Assembly: GCF_004135735.1 (NCBI RefSeq) | Contig: NZ_CP012670.1 | Coordinates: forward strand, 9,557,501-9,621,500 | Source of the DNA: Sorangium cellulosum | GTDB taxonomy: Bacteria > Myxococcota_A > Polyangia > Polyangiales > Polyangiaceae | DNA: 64,000 bases | Reading direction: 5' to 3' | Shown: piece after piece, positions 54,936 to 64,000 of the stretch | How the letters are laid out: each line of letters starts with the position of its first letter | Numbering within the stretch: position 1 is the stretch's first letter | The notes under the pieces: generated by a model | Told to the model about the DNA's origin: nothing | What the model saw: only the letters and a program-made list of their open reading frames with translations | Database searches by the model: none | Made by a program: the position numbers and the translations under genes

Positions 54936-55388
54936 ATGCGAACGCTCCCCCCCCGGATGGCCAGCTTGCTCCTCGTCGTGCTCGCTCCGCTCGCGCTGCT
55001 GGGCGCAGCGTGCAGCGCGGAGGACGGGACCACGCCGACCTGCACCGACAACCTCGACCCCGAGCAGGGCATCGTGAAGATGTCGGACGGATGCCACCAG
55101 TTCCCCTACTGCATCGTGAACGGCCGGCAGTCGGCCCCGGAGGAGTGCTGCAAGAACGACGAGGGCCTCGTCAACCCGGAGTGCGTCAAGGGGTACATGC
55201 CCCTCGGCTCCGCGAGCAGCACGACGTCGGGCGCCGGCGCCGGCGGGAACGGCGGCTCCGATGATGCCGGCGGCTCCGGCGGGAACGGCGGCTCCGATGA
55301 TGCCGGCGGCGCCGGCGGGAACGGCGGCTCCGTGGACGCCGACGGCTCCGGCGGGGCCGGGGGCGACGGGCAGAACGGCGGCGCCTAG
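54936..55388 (+). CDS. Small Gly-rich lipoprotein
   Basis: 150 residues. Signal peptide with lipobox LLGAACS. Mature part: a Cys-rich domain (CTDNLDPEQGIVKMSDGCHQFPYC, ECC, ECVKG; about eight Cys including CC) followed by Gly/Asn/Asp tandem repeats (GGNGGSDDAGGSGGNGG in DNA with a 36-bp period, 55240-55330). It resembles myxobacterial surface lipoproteins but belongs to no family I can name. It is co-directional with truA, 25 bp away. Confidence 0.7.
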   Translation: MRTLPPRMASLLLVVLAPLALLGAACSAEDGTTPTCTDNLDPEQGIVKMSDGCHQFPYCIVNGRQSAPEECCKNDEGLVNPECVKGYMPLGSASSTTSGAGAGGNGGSDDAGGSGGNGGSDDAGGAGGNGGSVDADGSGGAGGDGQNGGA

Positions 55389-55413
55389 CCCGCCCCGCCG
55401 GGCGGTGCCGAGC

Positions 55414-56364
55414 ATGGCCGGGTCGAGCCGGGGCATCCTGCTCTCGGTCGCCTACGATGGGCGGCCCTTCGCCGGCTTCGCCCGCCAGCGCGACCAGCGC
55501 ACGGTGGCGGGGGAGCTGCTCGGCGCGCTGCGCGCCATCGATCCGACCATCCGGGAGATCCGCGGGGCGAGCCGCACCGACGCGGGCGTCCACGCGCGCG
55601 ACCAGCGCGTCGCGTTCGACGCCACGGCGCCGCTGCCGCCGCGCGGCTGGGTCCTCGCGACCGCGCGCCACCTGCCCGACGAGATCGTGATCCGGCGCGC
55701 CGCCGTCGTGCGCGTCGGGTTCTCGCCCCGCTTCGAGAGCGTCCGCAAGCGCTACCGCTACCTGATCCTGCGGGACCTGGTCCGCGACCCGTTCCTCACC
55801 CGGCGCGCCTGGCGCGTCGAGGGGCTCACGGAGGCCGCGCTCGAGCGGGCGCGCGCCGAGGCGGCCGCCGCGGAGGGCACCCACGACTTCGCCGCGTTCC
55901 GGACGAGCGCGGACGAGCGGACCTCCACGGTGCGGACGCTGCACGGCGTCGCGCTGTCCATCGATCCCGCGGACCCGCGCCTCGTCCGGATCGACGTCGA
56001 GGGGAACGCGTTCCTGCACAACATGGTGCGCATCCTGGTCGGCACCCTGATGGACGTGGCGCGCGGCCACCTCGCGCCCGGCGCGATCGCCCGCGCGCTC
56101 GCGTCGCGGGACCGGCGCGACGCCGGGATCACCGCGCCGCCGGACGGGCTCTACCTGGAGCGCACCTACCTGCGCGACGACGGGGAGGACCCCTGGCCGG
56201 CAGGGCCGCCGGCCGGATCTCCGGCGGAGCCGCCGGCCGGACCTCTGGCAGGGCCGCCGGCCGGACCTCTAGCGGAGCCGCCGGCGGGCGACGCCGCGGA
56301 CCGCGGACAGGGCCCCTCCGACGCGCTGGACGACGCAGGAACTCACGCGCTGGAGGAAGCATGA
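55414..56364 (+). CDS. truA: tRNA pseudouridine(38-40) synthase
   Basis: 316 residues. The catalytic Asp is D56 in ASRTDAGVHA; LLSVAYDGRPFAGFARQ, KRYRYLIL, DFAAFR and AFLHNMVRILVGTLMDV are further TruA signatures. It makes pseudouridine in the anticodon arm of many tRNAs. Beyond the family end (about residue 255) there is a tail of Pro/Ala/Gly repeats (PAGPLAGPP-like, 56196-56285) that is not needed for the fold. The TGA overlaps the ATG of the HtrA gene, so they are coupled. Confidence 0.95.
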   Translation: MAGSSRGILLSVAYDGRPFAGFARQRDQRTVAGELLGALRAIDPTIREIRGASRTDAGVHARDQRVAFDATAPLPPRGWVLATARHLPDEIVIRRAAVVRVGFSPRFESVRKRYRYLILRDLVRDPFLTRRAWRVEGLTEAALERARAEAAAAEGTHDFAAFRTSADERTSTVRTLHGVALSIDPADPRLVRIDVEGNAFLHNMVRILVGTLMDVARGHLAPGAIARALASRDRRDAGITAPPDGLYLERTYLRDDGEDPWPAGPPAGSPAEPPAGPLAGPPAGPLAEPPAGDAADRGQGPSDALDDAGTHALEEA

Positions 56365-57833
56365 TCTCGCGCCGGCTCGCCGCATCGCTCGCCCTGCTCG
56401 TCCCTGCCCTCGCGCTGCCGTCGCCCGCCGACGCCCAGGCGCCCGCGGGGCCTCAGGCGCCCGCGCCCGCCCCGAAGACCGCGCCCGCGCCCCCGCAGAA
56501 GATCGCGCCCGCGCCGTCGTCGCAGAGGCCCGCGCCCCCGCCCGCGTCCCGCGCCGCCGCGGCCGCCGGCGCCGCCGACCTGCGCCGCCTCGGCGAGGCC
56601 TTCGCCGACGTCGCCGACAAGGTCGGCCCCGCGGTCGTCCAGATCGAGGTCACCGTCGCCGAGGACGTCTCCTCGCCGCTGCGCTGGTTCCGCGACGGCG
56701 GCCAGCGCCGCGGGCTCGGCTCGGGCGTGATCTTCTCCGAGGACGGCGGGATCCTCACGAACAACCACGTGATCGACGGGGCCCGCGCGATCACCGTCCG
56801 GCTCCGCGACGGCCGCATGTTCGCCGGCCGCCTGGCCGGGCGCGATCCGGCGACCGACCTCGCCGTGCTCCGCATCGACGCGAAGGGCCTCCCCACCGTG
56901 ACCTTCGCCGACAGCGACGCCGCGCGCGTGGGCGCCTGGGTCGTCGCGATCGGCTCTCCCTTCGGCCTCGGCCACACGGTCACCACCGGCGTGCTCAGCG
57001 CCAAGGGGCGGGGCGGCGTCGGCGTCAACGACGTGGAGGACTACCTCCAGACCGACGCGAGCATCAACCCGGGCAACTCGGGCGGCCCGCTCGTCGACCT
57101 CGACGGCCGCGTGCTCGGCATCAACACGATGGTGGTGAGCCGCGGGCAGGGCATCGGCCTGGCCGTGCCGGCGAACATGGCCCGGCGCGTGGCCGAGCAG
57201 CTCCTCTCGAGCGGCCGCGTCGAGCGCGCCTGGATAGGCGTCGGGCTGCAGGACCTCACCCCCCAGCTCGCCGCGGTGCTGCCGAGCGCGCCCCCGGCGG
57301 GGGCGCTCGTCAACGCCGTCAGCCCGGGCGGCCCCGCCGCCAGGTCGAACCTGCACCCGGGCGACGTGATCACCTCGGTCGCGGCCCGGCCGGTGCGCGA
57401 CGCGCAGGACGTCATCCGCGCGCTGTTCCACCACAACGTCGGCGAGACGCTGGCGCTCGAGGTCGTGCGCGACGGCCAGCGGTACCAGACCCGGGTGACG
57501 CTCGCCGCGCGCAACGAGCGCCCGCCGCCGGCGCTGCCGGTGGAGCGCGCGCCCGCCCGGCACCCGGGCCTCGGCCTCACGCTGCGCGACGTGCCAGTCG
57601 CGCGCGCGCCGCGCGCCCCGGCCGGCGAGGCCACCTCGGCCGTGCGCGTGATCGGCGTGGCGAGCGACTCGCCCGCCGAGCGCGCGGGCATCCGTCCGGG
57701 CGACGTGATCCTGGAGGCGGACCGGAGGCGCGCGCCCACGGCCGCCGACGTGGAGCAGGCCGCGCGCGACGGCGACCTCCTCCTCCGGGTGCAGCGCCGG
57801 AGCGCGGTGTTCTACGCGGCGCTCCGGCGCTGA
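56361..57833 (+). CDS. HtrA/DegP-type serine protease with two PDZ domains
   Basis: 490 residues. Signal peptide (about 1-26), Pro/Ala-rich linker (27-65), then a trypsin-like domain with catalytic H136 (NNHVIDG), D166 (DPATDLAVL) and S240 (NPGNSGGP). Two PDZ domains follow (about 265-375 and 395-485; PGDVITSVAARPV and IRPGDVILEADRR). It degrades misfolded envelope proteins in the periplasm. It ends 3 bp before palindromic copy 6. Confidence 0.93.
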   Translation: MISRRLAASLALLVPALALPSPADAQAPAGPQAPAPAPKTAPAPPQKIAPAPSSQRPAPPPASRAAAAAGAADLRRLGEAFADVADKVGPAVVQIEVTVAEDVSSPLRWFRDGGQRRGLGSGVIFSEDGGILTNNHVIDGARAITVRLRDGRMFAGRLAGRDPATDLAVLRIDAKGLPTVTFADSDAARVGAWVVAIGSPFGLGHTVTTGVLSAKGRGGVGVNDVEDYLQTDASINPGNSGGPLVDLDGRVLGINTMVVSRGQGIGLAVPANMARRVAEQLLSSGRVERAWIGVGLQDLTPQLAAVLPSAPPAGALVNAVSPGGPAARSNLHPGDVITSVAARPVRDAQDVIRALFHHNVGETLALEVVRDGQRYQTRVTLAARNERPPPALPVERAPARHPGLGLTLRDVPVARAPRAPAGEATSAVRVIGVASDSPAERAGIRPGDVILEADRRRAPTAADVEQAARDGDLLLRVQRRSAVFYAALRR

Positions 57834-57836
57834 GCC

Positions 57837-57969
57837 GCGCCTGCGGGTCGTGGGGGCCCTGGGGGGCTCGCCGGAGGGGCTGAAGTGCGCAGGCGAGCGC
57901 CATGAGAGGGCTCGCCGGAACGCAAGCCCCGGAGGGGAGCCCCCCAGGGCCCCCACGACCCGCAGGCGC
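57837..57969. repeat. Palindromic element, copy 6 (36-bp arms)
   Basis: Arms 57837-57872 and 57934-57969 pair over 36 bp with one mismatch. The internal loop has a two-base insertion (GTGCGCA for GTGCA). It begins three bases after the protease stop and lies about 45 bp upstream of the NamZ-like gene. Confidence 0.92.
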
Positions 57970-58014
57970 CAGGACGCATGGACGGCCCGCGCTCGCCGCG
58001 GTAGGCACATCGAC

Positions 58015-59226
58015 GTGCACGTCGGACTCGATCGCCTCCCGGCTCTCCCGCTCCTCAGGCGCATCCGGTCGGCTCGCCTGGGGGTCCTCGCGCACCCGGC
58101 GAGCGTCGACCGCGAGCTCACCCACATCGCCGCCGTCCTCGATCGCCTCGGCGTCCGCCCGCGCCTCTTCTTCGGCCCGGAGCACGGCTACGGCGGCGAG
58201 GCGCAGGACATGGCGACCGTCCTGAGCGCCGTCGACGCGCGCTCCGGCGCCCGCGTCGTCAGCCTGTACGGCGAGCGCTTCGAGGATCTCTCGCCCGCCG
58301 CGGAGGATCTCGCCGAGATCGACCTGCTCCTCATCGATCTCGCCGACGTGGGCTCGCGCTACTACACGTTCGTCTGGACGGCGCTGCTCGCGCTCAGGGC
58401 GGCGCAGGCGGCGGGCGTGCACGTCGTGCTGCTCGACCGGCCGAACCCCCTCGGCGGCGCGGCCGAGAGCGTCGAGGGCGCGACGCAGGCGCCGGGGTTC
58501 CTGTCGTTCGTGGGCCTCGAGCCCGTGCCCATCCGCCACGCGCTCACCGCGGGCGAGCTCGTCGCGCTCTTCGCGCGACGCGAGGGCATCCCGCTCGGCG
58601 ACGTCGCCTGCGGGCTGGAGGTCGTCGCCGTCGAGGGCTGGCGCCGCGAGGCGCTGGCCGCGGCGTGGGACCGGCCGTTCGTCCTCCCCTCGCCCAACAT
58701 GCCGACGGCGGACACCGCGCTCGTCTACCCGGGCGGCTGCCTGCTGGAAGGGACGAACCTGTCCGAGGGGCGCGGCACGACGCGCCCGTTCGAGATCGTC
58801 GGCGCCCCCTGGATCGACGGCCACGACCTCGCCGCGCGCCTCGCGTCGACGGCCCTCCCCGGCTTCGTCGCGCGGCCGCTGACGTTCCGGCCCACGTTCC
58901 AGAAGCACGCCGGCGCGACGTGCGGCGGCGTCCAGATCCACGTGACGGATCCGGGCGCCTTCCTGCCGGTCGCGACGTACGTCGCGCTCGTCGCCTTTGC
59001 CCGGAGGCAGCGCCCGGAGCAGTTCCGCTTCCGCACCGAGCGGTACGAGTACGTCGACACGATCCCGGCGTTCGACCTGCTCACCGGGTCCGCGGCCGCG
59101 CGCCTCGCCATCGAGGCGGGCGAGGATCCCCTGGCGATCGCGATGGAGGTGTCGCGCCCGGATCCCGGCTGGCCCGAGGTGATGCGCGAGGCGCAGGCGG
59201 CGGCGGAGGCCGCGCGCGCCTCGTAG
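58015..59226 (+). CDS. DUF1343 / NamZ-like exo-beta-N-acetylmuramidase
   Basis: 403 residues from the GTG at 58015 (VHVGLDRLPALPLL). DUF1343 hallmarks: RLGVLAHPASVD, FFGPEHGYGGEAQDM, DLADVGSRYYTFVWT, LLDRPNPLGG and PTFQKHAGATCGGVQIHV. The Bacillus NamZ member cleaves MurNAc from the non-reducing end of muropeptides and works in peptidoglycan recycling. PEHG supplies the likely catalytic Glu. There is no clear signal peptide here, so it may be cytoplasmic. The longer frame from 57850 reads through the palindromic element and is rejected. Confidence 0.88.
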   Translation: MHVGLDRLPALPLLRRIRSARLGVLAHPASVDRELTHIAAVLDRLGVRPRLFFGPEHGYGGEAQDMATVLSAVDARSGARVVSLYGERFEDLSPAAEDLAEIDLLLIDLADVGSRYYTFVWTALLALRAAQAAGVHVVLLDRPNPLGGAAESVEGATQAPGFLSFVGLEPVPIRHALTAGELVALFARREGIPLGDVACGLEVVAVEGWRREALAAAWDRPFVLPSPNMPTADTALVYPGGCLLEGTNLSEGRGTTRPFEIVGAPWIDGHDLAARLASTALPGFVARPLTFRPTFQKHAGATCGGVQIHVTDPGAFLPVATYVALVAFARRQRPEQFRFRTERYEYVDTIPAFDLLTGSAAARLAIEAGEDPLAIAMEVSRPDPGWPEVMREAQAAAEAARAS

Positions 59227-59262
59227 CGCCCCCGCGGGTGGGGTGGTGCGCGCCCGCGCGGC

Positions 59263-59649
59263 TCAGCGATCGTACCGGTCGTACGGCTCCGGCCGGGAGA
59301 GCACGCCGGCCACGTAGCGCGTCGTCACGACGACGAGCACCAGCAGGATCCCGGTGGCCACGAAGAAGGTCCGCGTCGGGCCCTCGGCGGAGAAACGGAA
59401 CATCCAGGGAGAGGCGAGGAGACCCACGCCGAACGAGAGCTCGAGCGCACCGTGCACGGCAAACGGGATCTTCCTGGCGGCGCCGAGCGGATGGTCGGAC
59501 AGCAGCGACACGATGAAGTGCGCGAGCGCGGTGGAATAACAGACCGCCGCCGGCGCCGGCTCGAAGCGCAGCGCGAGCGGCGCGGCCACGAGCAGGAGGA
59601 CGATCGCGTAATCGATATATCCATGGAGGCGGGGAGACAGCAGCTTCAT
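59263..59649 (-). CDS. Four-helix membrane protein, SPW-like
   Basis: 128 residues. Four hydrophobic segments (about 10-28, 38-55, 68-84, 90-112) with LHGYIDYAIV at the start and SPW in the third helix (LLASPWMFRF), as in small SPW-repeat membrane proteins. The start MKLLSPRLHG is chosen because AAGGAGGGA lies just upstream. C-terminal RPEPYDRYDR is cytosolic. Function unknown. Confidence 0.75.
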   Translation of the reverse strand: MKLLSPRLHGYIDYAIVLLLVAAPLALRFEPAPAAVCYSTALAHFIVSLLSDHPLGAARKIPFAVHGALELSFGVGLLASPWMFRFSAEGPTRTFFVATGILLVLVVVTTRYVAGVLSRPEPYDRYDR

Positions 59650-59905
59650 CGGTCCCTCCTTGGAGGAGCGCTCCCCACCGGTGCATTGCATGTGCCGAGG
59701 AAAGGGCGACATCGCGCGCGCAGACCGCGTCGGAACGCCACGCCCCCGGGGAGCAGCGCGGATATCTCTCGTCCGGGACGGGCGCGAGGGTGCCTGTCGT
59801 GCTCACTCCACGAGGAGCGCGAGATCTCGTGCGATCTCGCGGGCAGCCACCGAGAGAGACACGGCGCGGGTTGACGTGATCCTCGCGGGGCGCGAGGTCC
59901 ATCGC

Positions 59906-61336
59906 ATGCTGCCCGGAGAGCGCCCGCCCCCGCGACCCGAACCGCGGTTGACCGGTCGGGTCGTCCTCCCCGGGGACCCTGGATACGACGACGCCCGCGA
60001 GGTCCACAACGCGCGGATCTCGCGCAATCCGGGCGCCATCGTGTTCTGCCAGGACGCCGGGGACGCCGCGAACGCCGTCCGGTGGGCGGCCGCGCGGGGC
60101 GTGGAGATCCGGGCGAGGAGCGGCCGGCACTGTTACGAGGGGTTCTCCGTCGTCGACGCGGGGCTCGTCATCGACGTGAGCGATCTCCGCGGCGTCCGCG
60201 TCGACCGCGAGCGGGGCGTCGCCGTCGTCGGGGCCGGCGCCGACCTGCTGACCGTCTACGACGCGCTCGGGCAGGTGGGCGTCACGATCCCCGGCGGCAC
60301 GTGCCCCACGGTCGGCATCGCGGGGCTCACGCTCGGCGGCGGGTTCGGCCTGCTCTCCCGCGCCCTCGGCCTCACCTGCGACAGCCTGCTCGCCGTCGAG
60401 ATGGTCACCGCGGACGGCGACGTGATCCGGGCCGATGAGGGCGAGCACCAGGATCTCCTCTGGGCCTGCCGGGGCGGCGGGGGCGGCAACTTCGGCGTCG
60501 TCACGTCCTTCACGTTCGAGACGCACCCTGTCTCCGAGGTCTCGATCTTCAGGATCGCCTGGCCGTGGGCCGAGCTCCCGGGCGTGATGGAAGCGTGGCA
60601 GGCGTTCGCGCCCTGCGCCGACGACCGACTGACCTGCTTGCTGCAGCTCAGGGCGCGGTCGAGCGGCGAGATCGCGTGCATCGGCCAGCTGCTCGGGGCG
60701 GGGCAGGAGCTCTATCGGCTGCTCCAGCCGCTCCTCGCGGCCCGGGCGGCGCCGTCGAGCGTGTCCATCGACACCGTGCCTTACCTCGGCGCGGTGGGCC
60801 AGATGGGCGGGCTCGGCCGCGATCCCGACCGGTGGACCGTGCACGCGCATCAGGCGCAGGAGCGCTACAAGAACTCGTCGGCCTATGCCTACGAGCGATT
60901 CGGAGGCGACGCGATCGCGACCTTATCGGCCGCGCTCTCGGGCGCGCCGAGCTCGAGGTGCCTTGTCCAGCTCGACGCCTACGGCGGCGCCGTCGGCCGG
61001 ATCGCGCCCGACGCCACGGCGTTCCCGCACCGGCGCGCGCTGTGGAGCCTCCAGTACCAGGCCTACTGGACCGCGCCCGCCGAGGAGGCGGAGAACGTCG
61101 CGTGGGTCGAGCGGCTCCGCCGCGCGATGCTGCCCCACGTGCGGGGCGCCTACGTCAACTACATGGACGCCGAGATCGAGGATTGGCCCGAGGCCTACTA
61201 CGGCGCGAACCTCGCGCGGCTCGCGGCCATCAAGGCGCGGTACGACCCGCGCGACCTGTTCCATTTCCCCCGGTCGATCCCGCGCCCTCCGCCGGCCGCG
61301 GCGAGCGCTCCGCCGGCCGCGCGCGCGGCCGAGTAG
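59906..61336 (+). CDS. Berberine-bridge-type FAD oxidoreductase
   Basis: 476 residues. FAD-binding PCMH domain with covalent-flavin residues H75 in RSGRHCYEG and C133 in GGTCPTVGIAG, so a bicovalent 8-alpha-His and 6-S-Cys flavin is likely. The C-terminal BBE motif is NYMDAEIEDWPEAYYGANLARLAAIKARYDP in parts. Such enzymes oxidise sugars, alkaloids or polyketides with O2. The start (ATG 59906) follows GAGGTCC; longer readings have poor coding composition. No biosynthetic neighbours identify the substrate. Confidence 0.9.
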   Translation: MLPGERPPPRPEPRLTGRVVLPGDPGYDDAREVHNARISRNPGAIVFCQDAGDAANAVRWAAARGVEIRARSGRHCYEGFSVVDAGLVIDVSDLRGVRVDRERGVAVVGAGADLLTVYDALGQVGVTIPGGTCPTVGIAGLTLGGGFGLLSRALGLTCDSLLAVEMVTADGDVIRADEGEHQDLLWACRGGGGGNFGVVTSFTFETHPVSEVSIFRIAWPWAELPGVMEAWQAFAPCADDRLTCLLQLRARSSGEIACIGQLLGAGQELYRLLQPLLAARAAPSSVSIDTVPYLGAVGQMGGLGRDPDRWTVHAHQAQERYKNSSAYAYERFGGDAIATLSAALSGAPSSRCLVQLDAYGGAVGRIAPDATAFPHRRALWSLQYQAYWTAPAEEAENVAWVERLRRAMLPHVRGAYVNYMDAEIEDWPEAYYGANLARLAAIKARYDPRDLFHFPRSIPRPPPAAASAPPAARAAE

Positions 61337-61363
61337 CCGCCCCGCGCGCCGGGGCGCCGGCGC

Positions 61364-61912
61364 TCAGCGCACCGACAGGAGCTCGTCGAGCACGGCATTG
61401 TATTCGTCGATGAGGGGGTGCGGCGGCAGCGCTCGAGACATCCCCCGCAGCTCCTCGAACCTGGCGACCTGCGTCTCCCTGCCGCGCTTGAACATCGGCC
61501 ACGGGTCGCCGTGCTCCTGCGAGCAGACGATGATGGACTGGAAGTTGTCTATCTTGTCCGCCAGCGTGATCGCCTGCGCGTCCCAGGGCTTCATCGGGAA
61601 CGCCTCGAGGTAGAGCCGCTTGCGCTCCTCCCAGGGCAGCGACCTGTCCTGCTCGGTCACGTGGCGGACGAGCGTGGCGACGCGCTCGCCGAAGCGCTGG
61701 AGCAGCTCGTCGAACGTGACGCCCTGGTCCTCGATGGAGTCGTGCAGCGCGCCCGCCGCCACGACCTCCTCGTCGAAGCCGTGGCGCGCGAGCACGATCG
61801 CCACGCCGGCGAGGTGGCTGATGTACGGGACGTCGACGTTCGGATACTTGCGCCTCTGTGCCCGGTGCCAGACGGCGGCCTGGTCGAGCGCGCGCTTGAG
61901 GAGGGTGCTCAT
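61364..61912 (-). CDS. HD-domain hydrolase, RelA/SpoT-hydrolase-like
   Basis: 182 residues. HD motifs are HRAQRRKYPNVDVPYISHL (in parts), ALHDSIED with the paired His-Asp, and LADKIDN with the last Asp. This is the layout of MESH1-type small alarmone hydrolases and related HD phosphohydrolases, which cleave (p)ppGpp with Mn2+. The match to the classic RFDK-type motif is incomplete, so a general nucleotide phosphohydrolase is the alternative. It is cytosolic and convergent with the flavoenzyme gene. Confidence 0.85.
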   Translation of the reverse strand: MSTLLKRALDQAAVWHRAQRRKYPNVDVPYISHLAGVAIVLARHGFDEEVVAAGALHDSIEDQGVTFDELLQRFGERVATLVRHVTEQDRSLPWEERKRLYLEAFPMKPWDAQAITLADKIDNFQSIIVCSQEHGDPWPMFKRGRETQVARFEELRGMSRALPPHPLIDEYNAVLDELLSVR

Positions 61913-62246
61913 CGCGATGCCCGCACCATAGCCGCTCGGCGCCCGGAGCGCAGGCGCCCCGACGCCTGGCGCGGCGCTCGATCCGGCGGGCCCCGCGCTG
62001 CAGCCGCGCTGTGCCGTGTCGCCCGGCGCGCGGCCGCGCCCGGGCGCACGCCCCGCGCGGCGGCAGGCGAGCGCGCGACAACCTCTCGTTCGTTCAGATG
62101 GTCCGGGGAGGTGCGCGCAGGTGCTACGAACGTGCGGCGCCTGTCGTGGGTTGCCGGAGACGACGCAATTGCCGGTCTGTATACTGGTCCGCGACAGCAT
62201 CTTATATCGTCATGCGAAACCCGCCGACACAGCAGGGTGCCACCAC
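61913..62246. promoter_or_regulatory. Divergent promoter region of HD and OmpA genes
   Basis: 334 bp with no gene. TATACT at 62180-62185 is a fair -10 box 62 bp before the OmpA-type ATG; a TTGCCG upstream (62151) is too far for a standard spacer. Confidence 0.35.
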
Positions 62247-64000
62247 ATGAGATCTTGGTCTTTCGTATCCATCGCCGCCGCCCTCGCCGCCCTCGCCGCG
62301 GCGCCCGCGCCGGCGCGGGCGCAGGGCGCGCCCCAGGAGCCCGGGGGCATGGCGCTGAGCCGCTTCGTCCCGGCCCCGGCCGGGGACCGCATGTTCAGCG
62401 TGCCGTCGCCGTTCTCGCCAGGCCACCTCACGCCTCACGTGATGCTGCTGGCCGACTACGCGAGCAATCCGCTCGTCCTCCGGCGCGAGCGCGACGACGC
62501 GGAGCTCGGCGCGATCGTGGGCGATCAGCTCACGTTCCGGCTCAACGCGTCGCTCCCGCTCTGGAACAGGGTGAGCTTCGATCTCGACGCGCCCCTCACC
62601 GCGCTGCAATCGGGGGACAGCCCGAGCGGCGGCGGCCAGGCGTTCGCGTCCCCGAGCGGCGCGGAGCTCGGCGATCTGCGGCTCGGCGCGCGGGTGGGGC
62701 TCTTCGGCGCGTACCACGATCCGCTCCAGGTCGCGGTGGGCGCGTACCTCTGGCTGCCCACGGGCGCGGACGACTCCTACGTGAGCGACGGCAGCGTCCG
62801 GGCGATGCCGTACCTCGCCGCCGGCGGACGCACCCGGGCGCTCGTGTGGTCGGCCGCGCTGGGCGCCGAGCTCCGGCGCTCGCAGTCGTTCGGCGGCGTG
62901 ACGCAGGGGACGATGCTCATCCTGGGCGGCGGCGTCGGGTTCCTCGCCGCGGACGGCCGGCTCCAGGTCGGGCCGGAGATCAGCACCGCGATGGTGCTCG
63001 AGGACATCGACAGCCGCGCCGTCAACGCGGAGCTCCTCCTCGACGCGAGGTACCGGGTCCTCCCCTTCCTGGAGGCGGGGCTCGGCGTGGGGCCCGGGCT
63101 CACCTCGGGGATCGGGACGCCGGATCTGCGCGCCGTCGCGATGGCCGCCTTCACGCCGGAGCAGCACCCGCCGCCGCCGGACCGGGACGGCGACGGCATC
63201 GCCGACGCCGTCGACGCCTGCCCCTTCGTGGCGGGCGTCGCGAGCGACGACCCCAAGAAGCACGGCTGCCCGCCCCCGCCCGACAGGGACAAGGACGGCA
63301 TCGTCGACGCCGTCGACGCCTGCCCCTTCGCGGCGGGCGTCGCGAGCGACGACCCCAAGAAGCACGGCTGCCCGCCCCCGCCCGACAGGGACGAGGACGG
63401 CATCGTCGACGCCGTCGACGCCTGCCCCTTCGTGGCGGGCGTCGCGAGCGACGACCCCAAGAAGAACGGCTGCCCGCCGGACCGGGACGAGGACGGCGTG
63501 CCCGACGGCGAGGACGCCTGCCCGGACGTCAAGGGGGTCGCGTCGGAGGATCCGGCGACCAACGGCTGCCCGGGGGACACGGACGGCGACAGCTTCAAGG
63601 ACGACACGGACGCCTGCCCGAGGGAGAAGGGCTTCGCGGACGAGGACCCGACGAAGCACGGCTGCCCGAAGGCGGTGCGGGTGACCGAGAAGCACGTCGT
63701 GATCCTCCAGCAGGTGCAGTTCGACACGGCCAAGGCCACCATCAAGCCGGTGAGCGACCCGCTGCTCGACGAGGTCGCCCAGGTCCTGAAGGAGCACCCG
63801 GAGATCGTGCTCATCGAGATCGAGGGCCACACCGACGACCGCGGCACCGACGAGTACAACCGGGTGCTGTCGCAGAACCGCGCCAACTCGGTCATGGCGG
63901 CGCTGGTCCGCCGCGGCATCGACGCGACGCGGCTGACGGCGCAGGGCTATGGCCGGAGCCAGCCCCTCGCCGACAACAAGACGGAGGCAGGGAGGCAGAG
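62247..64000 (+). CDS. OmpA-family outer-membrane protein with TSP3 repeats (truncated by window end)
   Basis: At least 584 residues; the 3' end lies beyond the window. Signal peptide ending PARAQG (about 26). A beta-barrel (about 30-305) with alternating strands follows. Then four or five thrombospondin type 3 repeats (DRDGDGIADAVDACPF type, 310-470), which bind Ca2+ and stiffen the linker; the first three DNA units are nearly identical (96-102 bp). The OmpA C-domain (from about 480; QVQFDTAKATIKP, GHTDDRG, LSQNRANSV, LTAQGYG) binds peptidoglycan. The whole is a typical myxobacterial OmpA-type anchor. The final NR motif is cut off. Confidence 0.9.
   Translation, partial: MRSWSFVSIAAALAALAAAPAPARAQGAPQEPGGMALSRFVPAPAGDRMFSVPSPFSPGHLTPHVMLLADYASNPLVLRRERDDAELGAIVGDQLTFRLNASLPLWNRVSFDLDAPLTALQSGDSPSGGGQAFASPSGAELGDLRLGARVGLFGAYHDPLQVAVGAYLWLPTGADDSYVSDGSVRAMPYLAAGGRTRALVWSAALGAELRRSQSFGGVTQGTMLILGGGVGFLAADGRLQVGPEISTAMVLEDIDSRAVNAELLLDARYRVLPFLEAGLGVGPGLTSGIGTPDLRAVAMAAFTPEQHPPPPDRDGDGIADAVDACPFVAGVASDDPKKHGCPPPPDRDKDGIVDAVDACPFAAGVASDDPKKHGCPPPPDRDEDGIVDAVDACPFVAGVASDDPKKNGCPPDRDEDGVPDGEDACPDVKGVASEDPATNGCPGDTDGDSFKDDTDACPREKGFADEDPTKHGCPKAVRVTEKHVVILQQVQFDTAKATIKPVSDPLLDEVAQVLKEHPEIVLIEIEGHTDDRGTDEYNRVLSQNRANSVMAALVRRGIDATRLTAQGYGRSQPLADNKTEAGRQ

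Overview
The window is very GC-rich, with strong G/C preference at third codon positions. It carries gene types common in myxobacteria: FHA and GGDEF fusions, PPM phosphatases, vWA and IgGFc-binding-like lipoproteins, AgmX/PglI-like and PEGA proteins, and many Ala/Pro/Gly-rich tails. I infer a large-genome myxobacterium of the Sorangium/Polyangiales type; no rRNA or protein marker here proves the genus. I saw no rRNA, tRNA, CRISPR array, transposase or phage module.

Layout. 0-11 kb: a PH-like membrane protein, hemE, a class II glutamine amidotransferase, a long gene-free stretch, an FHA-GGDEF protein, then a compact run of class III aminotransferase, LuxE-like and LuxC-like genes, and a truncated GAF/PEP-utilising protein. 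11-21.7 kb: queD with a BFD-like ferredoxin gene, a methyltransferase/HEAT pair, an M23-like protein, an OmpR-type regulator, a vWA lipoprotein, mgtE, ssb and an ihfA-merR-membrane protein operon. 22-34 kb: a GT2 synthase, a livMGF transport operon, sspB, a CapK-like ligase, an EamA transporter and an IgGFc-binding-like lipoprotein. 34.7-47.3 kb: uvrA, a PPM phosphatase, a four-gene ZorA/ZorB-type motor operon with DUF3348- and DUF2894-like partners, and a prolyl oligopeptidase. 47.7-64 kb: envelope genes, prmC, a phosphohexomutase, rsmD, truA, an HtrA-type protease, a NamZ-like muramidase, a berberine-bridge flavoenzyme, an HD hydrolase and an edge-truncated OmpA protein with thrombospondin type 3 repeats.

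Two things stand out. First, six copies of a palindromic element of about 128-136 bp sit in intergenic gaps. The core of about 50 nt is conserved; the outer arms differ between copies but stay complementary within each copy. Second, the operon at 39.7-45.0 kb looks like a Zorya type III anti-phage system, and its ZorA-like tail contains a nearly identical in-frame duplication of 247 codons. Also notable are the aminotransferase-LuxE-LuxC cassette, a CCGACCCAGGTTG repeat shared between a coding and a non-coding locus, and several tandem duplications that span stop codons.
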